Positions 45,516 to 57,194 of a stretch of DNA of 64,000 bases are shown piece after piece. The notes under the pieces were generated by a model, which worked only from the letters and a program-made list of their open reading frames with translations, ran no database searches and was not told the origin of the DNA. A program made the translations under genes and the position numbers. Source of the DNA: Blakeslea trispora (Eukaryota > Mucoromycota > Mucoromycetes > Mucorales > Choanephoraceae); assembly GCA_025331445.1 (NCBI GenBank), contig JAIWNE010000142.1, positions 1 to 64,000 of the forward strand, in the 5' to 3' direction. Position 1 is the first letter of the stretch; each line of letters starts with the position of its first letter.

Positions 45516-46679
45516 ATGTTCCCCTCCAACAACATCTACACTGACAACGCTCCTGTCAACAGAGGTATACCTATTGTTGCCACTAGTAGTAGTGCTCCCC
45601 GTCGTTCTGTTCCTGAGTACCGCCAGCCCACCGTTTCCTCTGACCAGCGCAACTTCAAGCAAATGGAAGTTGCTATCAAGAAGTTGGAAGTTGCTCAACA
45701 AAAGAGCGACAAACTGATTGAGCAGTTGGTAAGAGAAAATCAAGAATTGAAGGCCAAGTTCAAAAGCAAGCCTGAGGACTCTGATCGCTTTGGTTTTCCT
45801 GGTTCAGATGCTGAATTCCAAGGATTAAAAGTAAATAACGAGAATAAAGCAGTGTAGAACCATTTACTTAGTATTGTTCAATAGAAAACGATCATTGAAT
45901 GTGAAATGGAAAGACTAGGCGAGACTGGATGGAACCTTGACGAAACACCGATGCTTGGTTCTACAAACAAAGAGACAGTCAAGCTTATCATCCGAGACTT
46001 TCTTGGCCATCCCGACTTGTTGCGCATTTTGAAGAAGTACCAATGGATGAATGTAAGCATCGTCAAGTTCATCAAGTCTGTGCTTCGTAACCGATTCAAG
46101 AATGCCAAGGATCGCATCAAGAATGCAGCAAGACCAGAACATGTACAGAGAGCTAACAAGATTCGCAAGCAAATTAACAACCGTAAAAGCAAGATAATAA
46201 GCATTCTATATCGTAATAACATACCCTAGTTGCTAACACTGATACTTCAAACATCTAGATCTTGGCCAAAAGATTGGAAACCTTTGCAAGACACGAGGCA
46301 GTCTTTACCAATGACTTGCTTCAATTTGAAGGAGCCCGTCCAGCCTATGGTACAAAGGCCGAGTGTCTGTCTGTTCTGGTCTCGGACATGATGTCTGATC
46401 AAGAAGAAGAGGTTGATGAAACCAACACTGCGTTCAGGTTCAGACGTGTACCAACCTACAGAAGCATCATCGTAAGATATCATGATAGAATGTTTGCAAA
46501 AAAAAGATCTGACCAATACTTTTTGATAGTGCGATGCCTTCTTTAATGAGATTGATGACCTGAGAACTGCAGAAAACAGGGAGAGAAACCCTCAGTACAC
46601 CCCCACCAATGTTGGCCCAAGAAGATATGTTGAACGTCTCGGTGTCAATCCCAAAGTCTTTGAGTCGATGCCTTCTTGA
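45516..46679 (+). CDS. Transposon companion protein, copy B
   Basis: Four exons: 45516-45830; 45885 to about 46196; about 46260-46461; and about 46529-46679. The N-terminus holds a clear coiled coil (MEVAIKKLEVAQQKSDKLIEQ), longer than in A1. Exon 2 (IVKFIKSVLRNRFKNAKDRI) aligns with the basic helical exon of A1. Exon 3 carries AECLSVLVSDMMSDQEEE and FRFRRVPTYRS, the counterpart of MSDEEDE and FRVLVPSWRS. Exon 4 starts DAFFNEIDDLR, matching FFSRLDD. Intron 3 lies at the same place in all copies. The donor after exon 2 reads ATAATAAG where GTAATAAG would be expected, so splicing there may be damaged. Family unknown. Confidence 0.65.
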
Positions 46680-46735
46680 TGTTTAGAAGCTGAAAGAGTG
46701 TAATTTTTTTTTGACAATAAAGGTCGTTTTTTTTA

Positions 46736-47520
46736 TTATATGATGCGTCTTGGGAAATTAGCTGTGACAATGATATTTGTAAACGATGTCTTTTGTATAT
46801 GAATAGGTGTATAAAACTTTTGAACAGGCATGATTGCGTAAGAACCTTTCTTTTCTTTTTCATCTCTGAAAGGTCGCATGTAATCATCGGTAAGCATGTC
46901 ATGAGTTTCTTTACCTTTGCGAGGATTTTTGAACCACTCGACAAAAGCAAAGTAATGGTCCACTTCTTCATATCCTCCATACTCTGAAATAAATCCAGCC
47001 ATATGCTTGAAAAAGTATTTGACCGAACCTGCTCTGAGATGCTCTTGATAATGGTCCATTTCAACACCTTCCAAATCGTCATTCTCGACATCATTGCATC
47101 TATATGCATTGAATTTTGTAGCTGTTTTATCGCCATGCAACTTGGACTTGTACACATAGCCAAGTACTTTGATTTTCTTGAACTTTTCTATGTGATTTTT
47201 ACGGTGATAGGTACTGCATACTGTCTTTCGTAATACGCTTTAAGGCACTGCAGATCTTCATTACTCATCGTCTTGCTTTCTCTCTTTGCCCAGTGGATGT
47301 CCACGTAGCCGGACTCGGAGAGTCGTTCAAAACCTTTGGGATCACCGTTGATTTCTGAGAACTTAATAAGTGCATTCAGTGAAAAAGGTACTGTATTATC
47401 GATGGCAACAGGCTCGCTAGTTGCAACAACTGTCTCTACAATCTCGCTAATGTTCTCGGTCTCGCCGTCTCTGACCATACGTGCGAGGTTGTCTAAAAAG
47501 CTTCTTGTTAATTGATTCAT
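46736..47520 (-). pseudogene. Transposase B, C-terminal part as a separate ORF
   Basis: Begins with its own ATG (MNQLTRSFLDNLARMVRDGE) after a TATATTTAAAAG stretch. GFERLSESGYVDIHW to LKAYYERQY aligns with the GFEQLPPSTILSIK to LVDYYTQ stretch of A1. After a one-base shift near 47185, KIKVLGYVYKSKL and YFFKHMAGF to PVQKFY match the A1 C-terminus. In A1 and A2 this part is fused to the catalytic domain; here about 580 bp with a stop and tandem repeats lie between them. It may be a natural split gene or the result of an insertion. Confidence 0.6.
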
Positions 47521-47934
47521 TTTAAAACGTAAAGGTGGCTTTTAAATATAAAAAAGTAGAGAAAGAAAAAAGAAAGGAAAAAACTTCAGAAACTTTTACA
47601 GATGTGAATTAGGACTGACTTACAAAATAAATTTTAATTCCCTTACTTCCAAGAAAAAACTTTTTCTTTCTTTTACCTTATATTCCTATCGCCTCTAAGT
47701 TCAACTCTAGAAGCGCTTCACCTTCGACAACAAGAAGCAACTACTTCAAATACATGACAGCGTTTATCGAGACTTATTAGAGGAAAAAAAAATCGATTTA
47801 CAAACGAGACTATATCTAAAAGATAAAAACGAACACGTCTACGAATTTTACTTTCAACTTTACGGTTTTATTACAACAAGAAAGTATTTACATAATATAC
47901 AGTGTATTTGAAGGAGGGAGATTAAGAGATTAGC

Positions 47935-48075
47935 GAATATGGAACGGATTAAGAGACAAGAGACAAAGAAGGAAAGACAGAAGGAAAGACAGAGAGACAT
48001 AAGGATAGGCATGAGAGAGACAAAAGGAAGGATGAAAGGAAGAACAAGAGGCAAAAAAAGGAGAGACAAAGGTGA
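47935..48075 (-). repeat. Pyrimidine tandem repeat after transposase B stop
   Basis: On the coding (minus) strand, TCTTTCCTTCTG-type units and related TCTCTCATGCC words repeat with a period of about 11-12 bases. They start about 25 bases after the stop at 48100. Confidence 0.8.
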
Positions 48076-48099
48076 AATAGAGAAAGCATAAGAACGATA

Positions 48100-50587
48100 T
48101 TAGGGGTCATAATAAAGAGTAAGCGAAGCAGCATCATACGCAAAGATATTTGACTGCATTTGGCGCATGTAAGTTTTCTCAATGCCTTGCTTATGGTTGG
48201 TATTGATCTTCTTTACATATAGGTTATTTCGCTCGAAGTTGAAGCCCCAGAAGCAAGAGATTGGACCAAATTTGTAGATTGAATCCCGAAGATGGAGCAT
48301 GAAGTGAAAATTGGGCACAACCGATTGCTTTCCATAATGGTGTTCAAAGCGTTTGGCGAAAGTAAGCAGATGGTTGTGAGCCACTTCGATGTCGCTCACT
48401 CTCATTGCATGGCCATCTGGAAGACGAAGGGCGGCAATCAAGTGCTTCATTGTGTTATACTTGGCTTGTCCATTTTCTTCTTTAGCATCAGCAAACAAAG
48501 GACGGAGAACATTGCTGGCCATAGTGGACATGAAGTCCTTCAGTTCTACTGCCTTGATATTTGCAAACCCATTGTTGGTAATCTTACCAGCAATGGGCTT
48601 ACCGGATGTTTGGTGGTTATAGGTGAACTTGTTTTGCAGCTGGAACTGGATCTTTTCAAAACCTTTTTCCGGAACCATGTCAAGCAGAGCCTTCTTAACG
48701 ATACCCAGATACAGCGCATGCATTGGTTCAACTGCAATTAACTCATACGAAAAGTAAGGTAATCTGAACAAGACAGAATAGCGGACTCCGGTCACTTTTT
48801 CCAGATCTTCTCTTGCCTTTGCTGTCTTAGCTTGCTTCCAGGCATGAGAACTTGCCCCGGTTTCTTCATCAGTTCGCTTCACCCAGCTATCGCAATCCCA
48901 GTGACAATAGTCGAGATGATTTTTATGGCCTGGTAGTGTTTCAAATCTGGTCTTGCATAGGTGGCAACCAGCCTTACTGTTGTATGACATGGCACATGCT
49001 AACTTTTTGGTGGCAGGGAGATCGGAACTGATAGTACCAAGACAAGCCTTCACCTTGTTGATCTGGATCGATCCGTCTTTCATCACCATCTTCATTTCGA
49101 CGCCCTTCAGCAACACCAGTAGTTCTTCTACCAAAGGTTCCAAGTAATGGTTGATGGCGGTAGTAGGAGGCTCTTTTGGACCAGGAATAGCCCCCACGAA
49201 CAGCATGTTCTCTTTCTGATCGCGACCGTCAGCCTTGCCCAGGTTTTGAATAGTCAGATAGATACAACCAACACTGTATATAGCCTTGTACGGACCAAAC
49301 CAGTCAATGTTTAGGGTGAGCATTAAATTATAGTCAGAGCCCAGTACGAAAGGTAATGCATCTGTGGGCAAGGCCTTGAACGAGGTGAAGTTGGTTGCAT
49401 CGTAGAAGTCTGTAAGATAACCTTGGACAACTGTTCTTTCTTTCCATGCCTTGACTCTTTCTGCGAAGCCTTGTCTCAAGAAGAATTTCTTCAAGATGGT
49501 GATCAGAGAACAATAGGCATACTCCTTTTGAGGAACAAGCTTGCTCTCTGTTGCGTTGTGCTGATGTTCATAGATCTTGCCCTTCCAAAAAGGATTTTGT
49601 CTCTGGGGAACAAAGGCGGCCTTGGTCAGATCAGCATCGCACATAATGTCTTCTTCAACAGGATTTTCTTTGAAAGGTGAAAGCTTGTGACAATCCGAGC
49701 AGACAGCATAGTAGCGAATGCCCTCATGACTGTATGTTGTCAAATCATTGCGCTTCAAAAAGGTGGCCATGCTCTTAGGAAATTGGAATGAGTCGTTGTT
49801 CAACTTCAAGACATAGTTAAGGCATCTCATTATCATTTCAGTATCCTTTCTGGCGATGTTTCTGTTGTGGAGAAGGGTGACCATCATTGAGAGAATTTCG
49901 GCAGAAGGAGGAAGAGAACGAATGGTTTTATCAGCTAAGTATTAAAGAATCCGTATTAGATGAATAGGTCTCGTTAATAGCTTATGTTTTTTTACTTACA
50001 GGAAGAAGTCAAGTCTTGCAAAGTACCAGATTTAAGCATTGGATCAGACTGGCCTCCGTTAACCAACGTTTCGGTTGAAAGGTGGTTAACATCGTAATCA
50101 TCAGCACCACAGTCTACATCAAAGTCATTGATGGCAGGTAAGAGAGGTTCTTGATCGTCTACAAAAGAGAACTCTTCTTGGCATGTAGAGTCGGCCAATT
50201 CCTGTTCAACGGCAGTAACGACAGCATCTAAATGATCATTTTGGAATAGTTTAAGTAAGATTGTTTATAGAGTATGATATGTCATAGGTAACTTACCTTT
50301 GTTAGAGTCATCTTGTTCAAGACAGAAAGTGAGAGCTTTCTTCTAAATGGCGTATCCTTCTATTAGATGGTTAATCAAGAGTTAGTATTAGATCTAAAGG
50401 ATATAAGAGAACGATGAAAGTGGTTCTTACCTGAGGTTTTCTTCCATTCTTCGAACTTCATTCCGTTGAAGGGCTTGCGTTTTCTGTGGTAACGCATCTT
50501 GGAGTAGACAACGTATTTACTTTTGCTGAAGACAGTGCATTCATCACAATGACATTCGTAGAGCTTGGACGAAGAGTTGAAAGACAT
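48100..50587 (-). pseudogene. tnp2/Plavaka-like transposase, copy B, catalytic part
   Basis: Exons 50431-50587, 50297-50359, 50000-50227 and 48100-49934 join in one frame of about 760 codons. The N-terminus holds Cys/His pairs (CHCDEC). The catalytic region shows LTLNIDWFGPYK (first Asp), YSVGCIYLTIQNL, AIPGPKEP, SSDLPATKKL (second Asp), a CHLCK...CHWDC zinc cluster, VEPMHALYLGI and FWGFNFERNN (Glu) followed by KKINTNHKQGIE. All three acidic residues are present. The only break is TAG at 50343-50345 in exon 2, probably a former CAG. It ends in YYDP just after the Glu helix, without the C-terminal domain found fused in A1. Confidence 0.8.
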
Positions 50588-52129
50588 AGTAGGGTTATAA
50601 ATTTAATAAAAAGGTTATGATGAAAGAATAATTGCTTGATTTCCAGTGCCTTTTATATCATCTTGTCTTTTCACATTATTCATGCAAAATGTAAATACGA
50701 GAATGCCATTTGTTCAGTAGAGAGTGACGAATCAGAGAAGCTCGATGTCAAGAAAAGAGTAAATATAAAAGAGATCTTTTGAAGTCAGAGCTTTTGGATT
50801 TGCTTGCTGGTATCTTTTGAAGATGAGCACCAAAAAGGAAGTACTATTTTAACTTTTCAAAAATGACACGCTTTTATTGGTGGATTGTATTTTATTAAAA
50901 TTTGCATTACAATCGCGTTGCTATTTTTACTTTCTTGAAAGGATGTCTATGGTACAATCATCCTGATAGAGAAGACACTTTCAAAACCCGTCTTGAGATT
51001 GTAATTTTTCTGTTTTAGTCAGAGCTTGCCAGTGGCTTAACGCCAATAGGCTTCATATTTTACAGCTTTTTGTCTAAACTTCCTTTTTAATACAACGCAA
51101 TGTGTTTTTGAAAATTTTTCTTTTTTTTATTTCAAAATATTGTACTTTACAAGAAATTTGTCCAGCCATTTCACTTTGTCATCCACAACTGCTTTGAACT
51201 ACACAGCATATTTCTTGTTCTTAAGACCTCTGGAATAAACTGCTTGATACTCTCGCTCAATCACTTTTTTTGTATCTCGTGTATTTCTATTTTTTAAACT
51301 TATTTCTAAGTAAAAGATATAGCAGAAGGGGGTCTTCTTTGTTATTCTCGTTGGACTACACTACTTGTACGATCAGCATTTCAAACAAAAATAAAGTACT
51401 CTTTACTTTTATATAACGATTAGAAGCATACTTTAGATTTTTACTGTTTACTCTAAAGTCTTTTTCGAGTTAAAAGTGAATGACAAGACTATTTTCAAAG
51501 TAAATACAAGTGTTGTTATAAACGTTATTCATTTGCTAGTGTTATCGAATGTTCTCTTCTTCATCTTTATAATAACATCTATACACAAACTCTCCAATCA
51601 TATTCATCCACACTAAGAGAAGGTCAAAATGTTATGACGTCGACATTTATCACTGAGCGAGTGAAGGCAGCCTTTTCTTAAATGCGCCCCATTTTGTATG
51701 CTTATCGGTTGTTAAAAGTACTTGTAATTATTTTTTCAAGTCTGTCTCAGCAGAAATAATTAAAATATAAAATAATATGGCATAAAACAATGAAATTTGA
51801 CGGTACAATTGCCGTTTTTGTTTTAAAGATGTTTTAAGGAAACATAAAAGAAGCTTCATGCAAAGTTTGGCTCCATTTGGAGTAAAATTGAGTGATTTGG
51901 AATTTGGCTGTAAAAATACCCCGGGTGCCTGCCTATATTATGACAAAATTGTATGTCAGAATCCACCCTACCTATGCAATTTTTTGACGTGTCCACTGTT
52001 AGTTGGGACCCGACGATCACTGCTGTGGACTGGACAGATGAAATGCTTGCCATGTCCCCAGTGGATCATACAGGGCGTCCGTCTTATTTACTTTAGCTTT
52101 GTGATTGGATATCTTTTTTGAAGAATCTT
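50588..52129. other. Intergenic, nothing supported
   Basis: AT-rich, with no domain. A GTGTCCACTG...GGACTGGACAG stretch near 51990-52050 loosely resembles the GGAC-word clusters near 14000 and may be the matching end of the repeat R3 element. Confidence 0.45.
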
Positions 52130-52600
52130 TATTCAATTGGCCATTTTTATAAATATACTCAAAAATTCTTTGTTTAATTGGCGTTACATTTGCTATTTTA
52201 TTGAAATTGACATTTCTAATTGGATGATATGGACTTCTTTACACAAATATACTTCTTTACAATTGGACTGTTTACAGTAAATATAGTGGATTAGAGGCTT
52301 AAAAAAGTGGCTTTTTATTATAAAAAATATTTTTTGGCTTAAAATAATGACTAGTTTATGGGGGAAATGTAGGAGGGAATTCGATCAAATAACCAGGGCA
52401 AATGGCAGGCATCAATCAGAGGAAAAGCCTAGAAATAGACCAGAAACAGGCAAAAATGCTGGCAAAAATGGCAGTAAAAAAAATGGAATAGATGGCCAGA
52501 ATACAGGCAGAAACAGCTTGGAATTTAGGCACAAATGTAACGAAAGCACCGCAGAAACGATCAAAAAACCAGCAATTTCACGGATGGCACAAAAACCAAA
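52130..52600 (-). repeat. Repeat R3, copy 2
   Basis: Reverse complement of the 13560-13960 type. Shared words include GGCTTAAAAAAGTGGCTT and CACAAATATACTTCTTTAC. It continues through AAATGGCAGGCATC. Frames within it are not genes. Confidence 0.72.
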
Positions 52601-53337
52601 AAGCATGCAGAACCGTTAGAAGGAGAAATCGAGCAAAGAATCTAAACATGAATATTTTATCAACAAAACAATTAGATGGGTTGAAAAAGATGTATATACA
52701 AAAGGATTACTTACTTGAAACCAGCTAAACCTTGTTATAGACATAAACCAGTATAACCAGCCAAAAAGACTTTTTAAAAGGAAGAAATCTATAATAAAAC
52801 AATAAGTGATACAGAACCTTTAAAGCTTGACAGTTTACTTACAGTTCAAGAGAAAAGACAAAAGTAGAGACTCCAAAGATGTTACAGGTAAACCATCTAG
52901 AAAAGGGTTATCAGAACAGCGTGTAAGCTTTCTATTGTGTAGTATTTACCTTAAGACAATGTCCATTCAAAGTGAAAACGAAAAAGAGAGCCAAATTACG
53001 TGTTTCTAAAAAAAAAAGGAGTGAATAAATAGTACAAACAAGCTAAATAATCTTTACCTCAAACAACAAATCATATTACATCCATGTCAAGCAAAAGTAG
53101 AGAATAGATGCCTAAGATATTACTCTAAGTAATCACTCAATTGAATAAGAAAAAAAAAATTACTTTTTTATTTGAAAATAAAGAGAAAAGGAAAGAAAGG
53201 AAAAATAAAGAAAAAAAGAGAGTGAAGAGAGAAAATAACTGAAAATTTTTTTCTACCTGTCAAATCTGGAGTGAAAAAAACAATGACTTACTAATTTAGT
53301 TATTAAAAAAAGTGTTCGATTTCCTGTCAATAAATTT
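52601..53337. other. Intergenic, nothing supported
   Basis: A-rich sequence upstream of the A2 companion gene. No terminal repeat was recognised. Confidence 0.45.
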
Positions 53338-53354
53338 GAAAGCTATAAATAAAG
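53338..53354 (+). promoter_or_regulatory. Conserved TATA region of the companion gene (A2)
   Basis: GAAAGCTATAAATAAAG, identical to the A1 companion promoter word, lies 52 bases before the ATG at 53406. Confidence 0.6.
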
Positions 53355-53405
53355 GTCTTCAAAAGACTTGAAACCGCCATCATTATCCGTTCTTTTCTCT
53401 TCAAA

Positions 53406-54447
53406 ATGAACCGTCAAATCCCCACTGTCGCTGCTTCTACCCCTCGTGCTCCTGTTCGTCCTTCTGTTCGCTCTGTCTCTGCTGCTCGTACCGAAGAACG
53501 TTTTGAAGAGGTCTTTGATAACTTGGACGTGGTTTCTGGACGTCTTGCACGAATGTAATCGCTTCTTATTCAAACTGATACCAGTACCAGTGCTAACGGA
53601 GTCACTGTTAATGCTAGAAATCCCATTTTTCTTGTAAGTTATACTTGCTTCATACTACATTTCAGGTATTCACGCTTTTGTCCTTTCTAAAGAAGGCAGT
53701 CAAGGACTCATTTGACGATGCAAAGCAAGCAGGTGTCGAATTTGACTATCGTCAGCCAATGAAGACGTCCAGTAGAAACCGTTCTGTTTTTGAAGGCATT
53801 CATCAGAATGCCATCGCCAAAGTGAAAGCCCTTTCTGGCTTCTCTGGAGACTAAGAGCTTTCCTATGAAGTACAAAGATGTCTCGGCGAAAAGGTCAGAA
53901 ACCAATTTGATCTGATCAGAAGACGCCAGAAAAGAGATGCTTCTTTGCCAGAAGCAAGAACGACGTTCCAAGTCAGTGAGCGTAAGCGCAAGCGATTGCA
54001 AAGAGTAAGTGATAATATGGAAACCCCTTAAAAGTGGCAGTAATACTCATCCATCTTTTGAAGAAACTTCGTTCTCGTACTGCCTGCTTTGCTGATAACA
54101 AGGCAATGATGACATCTCTTTTTGGTGAAGATGAGGAGTGCACTGCCGTCCTTGACATGAAATATATGTCAGAAGAAGAAGACGTAGAAGAAAATGTTGA
54201 AGAAGACAGCTGCTTTCGTGTTCTAGTTCCTTCTTGGCGTTCAGACAAAGTAAGTAGCTAAAGCATCTTTTACCCTTGTTCGTGATACTGACAATGTTTG
54301 TAGTTGAACCAATTTTTCGCTGCTTTGGACAGCATCCATAAGAAGAAGAACAAGGCCATACGCGCTCCTCGACGCCGTGAAGTTGTTGAAAAGGAGCTGC
54401 CTACTGGACGCCACGAAAAGTTTCCTCAATGGGCTATTAGGTCTTAA
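53406..54447 (+). pseudogene. Transposon companion protein, copy A2, with two stops
   Basis: Starts MNRQIPTVAASTPR, nearly the A1 N-terminus. Four exons end at the same places as in A1: NPIFL before intron 1, SERKRKRLQR before intron 2, VLVPSWRSDK before intron 3. The last exon begins LNQFFAALDS and ends FPQWAIRS at TAA 54445-54447. Stops TAA at 53556-53558 and TAA at 53852-53854 inactivate it. The acidic EEEDVEENVEED stretch is longer than in A1. It faces the A2 transposase 3' half across a 460-bp spacer. Confidence 0.8.
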
Positions 54448-54734
54448 AGTGCTGTTGTTTTTTGTCTCTTTGTTGCTTTTTTTTTTCCTTTTAATAAATA
54501 AATATTTGAATCAGTCACGTTATCATTTCGAAACATAAACCTAATACTTAGCTTGTTCGTTTTCAATCACCTGATTTCTTCCTTTGCGTTGATCGAGTTC
54601 TAAATGTTAAATAGACAAAACGAAAATAAAGATAAAAAAAATAAATGGAAAAAAAAGGTAGACAAAAAATTTAAAGGAATGAAATGTATTTATTTAAAAA
54701 CCGCAAGGCAAAAAAATTAGAAAGGCATAGAAAG

Positions 54735-54895
54735 AAAGTCATAAAAAAAAAGGCATAGGTATACATAGCATAGGAAAAGCATAGGTAAGCATAGCATAGG
54801 GAAAGCACAGGTAGGCATAGCATAGGGAAAGCATAGGTAGGCATAGGACAAAAAGGTATAAGTGAACGTAGGGTAAAAGGGCATAAGTAAACATA
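54735..54895 (-). repeat. TATGCCTACC tandem repeat after transposase A2 stop
   Basis: On the minus strand, units such as CTATGCCTACCTATGCTTTCC repeat over about 160 bases immediately downstream of the stop at 54906. The unit is related to the CTCTTATGCC repeat behind the Crypton gene. Confidence 0.85.
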
Positions 54896-54905
54896 AACAA
54901 AAAAA

Positions 54906-55458
54906 TTAAGCAATGAGTTTTGGTGGCAATGGGATGACTACATGACGATTCGTAAGGTGGTCAAGAACAATTGCTACTTGGTTATGCAAATGAACAACAG
55001 GTATAATAGAAGCATCTGAGTCATCTTCAAAACCAGCATTCAGTGTTTCCATGCCATACATAGATGGATCTTGATTATTGAAGTAGTAAAATGCATCGTC
55101 TGACTTATTAAACCATTTTACATAGGCGAGCGTATGGGGTCTTGACACTATAACACCATTTCCATCTACTACTTTGACGGCATTTCTGAAGATACAATGA
55201 ACCTGACAATACCTAAGAACTAAGCCATGGACACCTGGATAATATGCCATTGCATATGAACCTCGTTTACGTAGTGTAGATGCTTCGATAGAGTTGAACT
55301 TGTTACCAAGAATGTTGATATACTTGTAAGTCAACACTTTGCGTTCAACAGGTAGGCGGCTTGAGTTTGCAATTGCAAGATATTCATCGATGTACCTGTC
55401 ACCATATACACTATTGTAATAAGAAACAAGACAACAAAACACTTCTTCATTCCAGGTA
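54906..55458 (-). pseudogene. Transposase A2, 3' half (C-terminal domain)
   Basis: Minus-strand frame reading FCCLVSYYN, YINILGNKFNSIEASTLRKR, SYAMAYYPGVHGL and PVVHLHNQVAIVLDHL to PPKLIA, close to the A1 C-terminus. It starts abruptly at a TA (55457-55458) next to the terminus of a TA-target transposon. Its 5' half lies on the opposite strand at 57600-59742 and ends at the same TA. The codon phase on the two sides of the TA agrees with A1. Confidence 0.85.
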
Positions 55459-55539
55459 ACGTGCCTCTGAACTTAAAACCACAAAAACAAGAAATTGTTT
55501 CATTTTTTAAGGACTCATTTTGATGTATCGTATTGAACA
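55459..55539 (+). repeat. Detached terminus of TA-target transposon copy 2
   Basis: ACGTGCCTCTGAACTTAAAA with a preceding TA. The next few bases match the terminus at 59743 almost perfectly and in the same orientation. About 80 bp remain before the Tc1 insertion. It is the missing second end of copy 2. Confidence 0.8.
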
Positions 55540-55541
55540 TA

Positions 55542-57185
55542 CACTGACGTCCAAAAGTGTTCAAATGTTTTCACTTTTTACGGTTTTTCGGAGTTTTCGG
55601 GGGTTAAGACTCAATTTCATGAGATGACATCAGCCAATAAAATTTAGAGAATACTCTTTCCTTTCTAACGCAATTTGAATCACCGCATTTGGTTTTGTGT
55701 AACAAAAGTTACAGTGCTTCAAAATCAGACAAAACATTTGAACACTTTTGGACAGGTATAAAAAAATGAAAAGGATCCTTATTAACTCCACTTTAGTACT
55801 TTGTCCAATAGCCTTTTGCCTTTATACACTGTTCTATACGATTGGGCATGCTATTTATGACATTTTGACAGTCTTGGATGGTAATTTTCTTATACCAAAC
55901 CTCTTGCACCCTCTCATAAAGCTCATTCATGCCACTTGGAGGAGTTGGATACTCATTAAGACGGCGCTTCAACAGGGACCACATATTTTCAATTGGATTT
56001 AGGTCCGGTGATTGAGGAGGCCACTCCATGACTTGATAATCCTGGTTTTCGAGGTGTTTTATCACGCTTTTGGCCTTATGCTTAGGATCGTTATCCTGCT
56101 GGAACCAGACCTGAGAACGGTTTAAGCCCAGTTCTTTGCACATGAACTCGATGGATTGTTCCAGTTCGTCTTCCAAAATGGACTGATAAAGGGTCTTGTC
56201 CATGTTTCCATCGATCTTGCACATCCAGCCTACTCCTGCTGCAGTGACAGCACTCCAAAGCATGATACTACCACCTCCGTGCTTTACTGTCGGCTTAACA
56301 TGCCTAGGTTGAATGGCCTCGTTGTCGCGAATCCAGGCCCATGTGCGACCGTCGGAGTTAAACCGGTTGATTTTTGTTTCATCTGTAAATATAACACGTG
56401 CCCAGTCCGCTTCAGTCCAATCGCGATGAGCACGACACCATGCAAGACGCTTCTTTGCATTGACTTTCGTGATTAATGGTCGGCTTTCCTTTTCTATAGC
56501 AGCAAGACCAAGCGAATTCAAAGCCCGACCAACAGTTTGGCGACTCACACTGACACTGTGATTACGTTTGAGTGCTCTACAGATGTCTACATCGGATTTT
56601 TTTCCACCCCTGGTCATTTGATGAACACAATAGTGCTTGTCAGTAGGTGTCAGCCTTTTGGGACGACCTGCTTTTTGAATTTTTTGCCCGGATTAACTGT
56701 TTTTGAGATTGTATGAATTGTACCCAGACTCAATTTACACTCCGAAGCCACTTGACGGAATGATTTCCCGTTTTGGAGCAAGGCAATGACGTCGTTGCGT
56801 TGTTTACTTGAAATAGAGCGCATCTTGATGTGGTTGACCAAAAAATGATAAAATAAACTTACTTTGATATGAAAATGTGTGTATGAGATGTGGAAAACTG
56901 GAAAGCGCAAAAAAAACGGGATATTGATAAATCAAACTGCGGTTGTGGCCAAATTGTGGTTTTTTTGATACCTGTCCAAAAGTGTTCAAATGTTTTGTCT
57001 GATTTTGAAGCACTGTGACTTTTGTTACACAAAACCAAATACGGTGATTCAAATTGCGTTAGAAAGGAAAGAGTTTTCTCTACATTTTATTGGCTGACGT
57101 CATCTCATGAAATTGAGTCTTGACCCCCGAAAACTCCGGAAAACCGTAAAAAGTGAAAACATTTGAACACTTTTGGACGTCAGTG
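55542..57185 (-). mobile_element. Tc1 element with 218-bp inverted repeats
   Basis: Terminal repeats 55542-55759 and 56968-57185 differ at only about ten positions, and TA flanks both ends (55540-55541, 57186-57187). It carries one Tc1 transposase gene. The 1644-bp length is typical of the family. It sits in the terminus of another transposon, at an inversion breakpoint. Confidence 0.93.
55793..56823 (-). pseudogene. Tc1 transposase (DD34E) with one frameshift
   Basis: ATG at 56823: a helix-turn-helix (SSKQRNDVIALLQNGKSFR), then GRPKRLT, a second helix-turn-helix (RNHSVSVSRQTVGRALN), and the catalytic motifs VIFTDETKI, WFQQDNDPKHK and SPDLNPIENMW. There are exactly 34 residues between the second Asp and the Glu, as in Tc1. 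It cuts and pastes at TA sites. A one-base shift in an A-rich stretch near 56690 separates the first 45 codons from the rest; otherwise the frame is clean to 55793. It is probably a young copy killed recently, or a sequencing slip in a homopolymer. Confidence 0.92.
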
Positions 57186-57194
57186 TAATTCTTT

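Larger units (their letters stand above)
45516..50587. mobile_element. Two-gene DNA transposon, copy B (gene limits)
   Basis: Companion gene on the plus strand (45516-46679) and transposase genes on the minus strand (50587-48100 and 47520-46736) converge, as in A1. The sequence is well diverged from A1 and A2, so B is a separate lineage of the element. Outer ends were not identified. Confidence 0.72.

Noticed and set aside
52347..52728. Polar Lys/Asn-rich frames over repeat R3
   Set aside because: A-rich repeat sequence. The inverted copy at 13560 does not keep these frames open.
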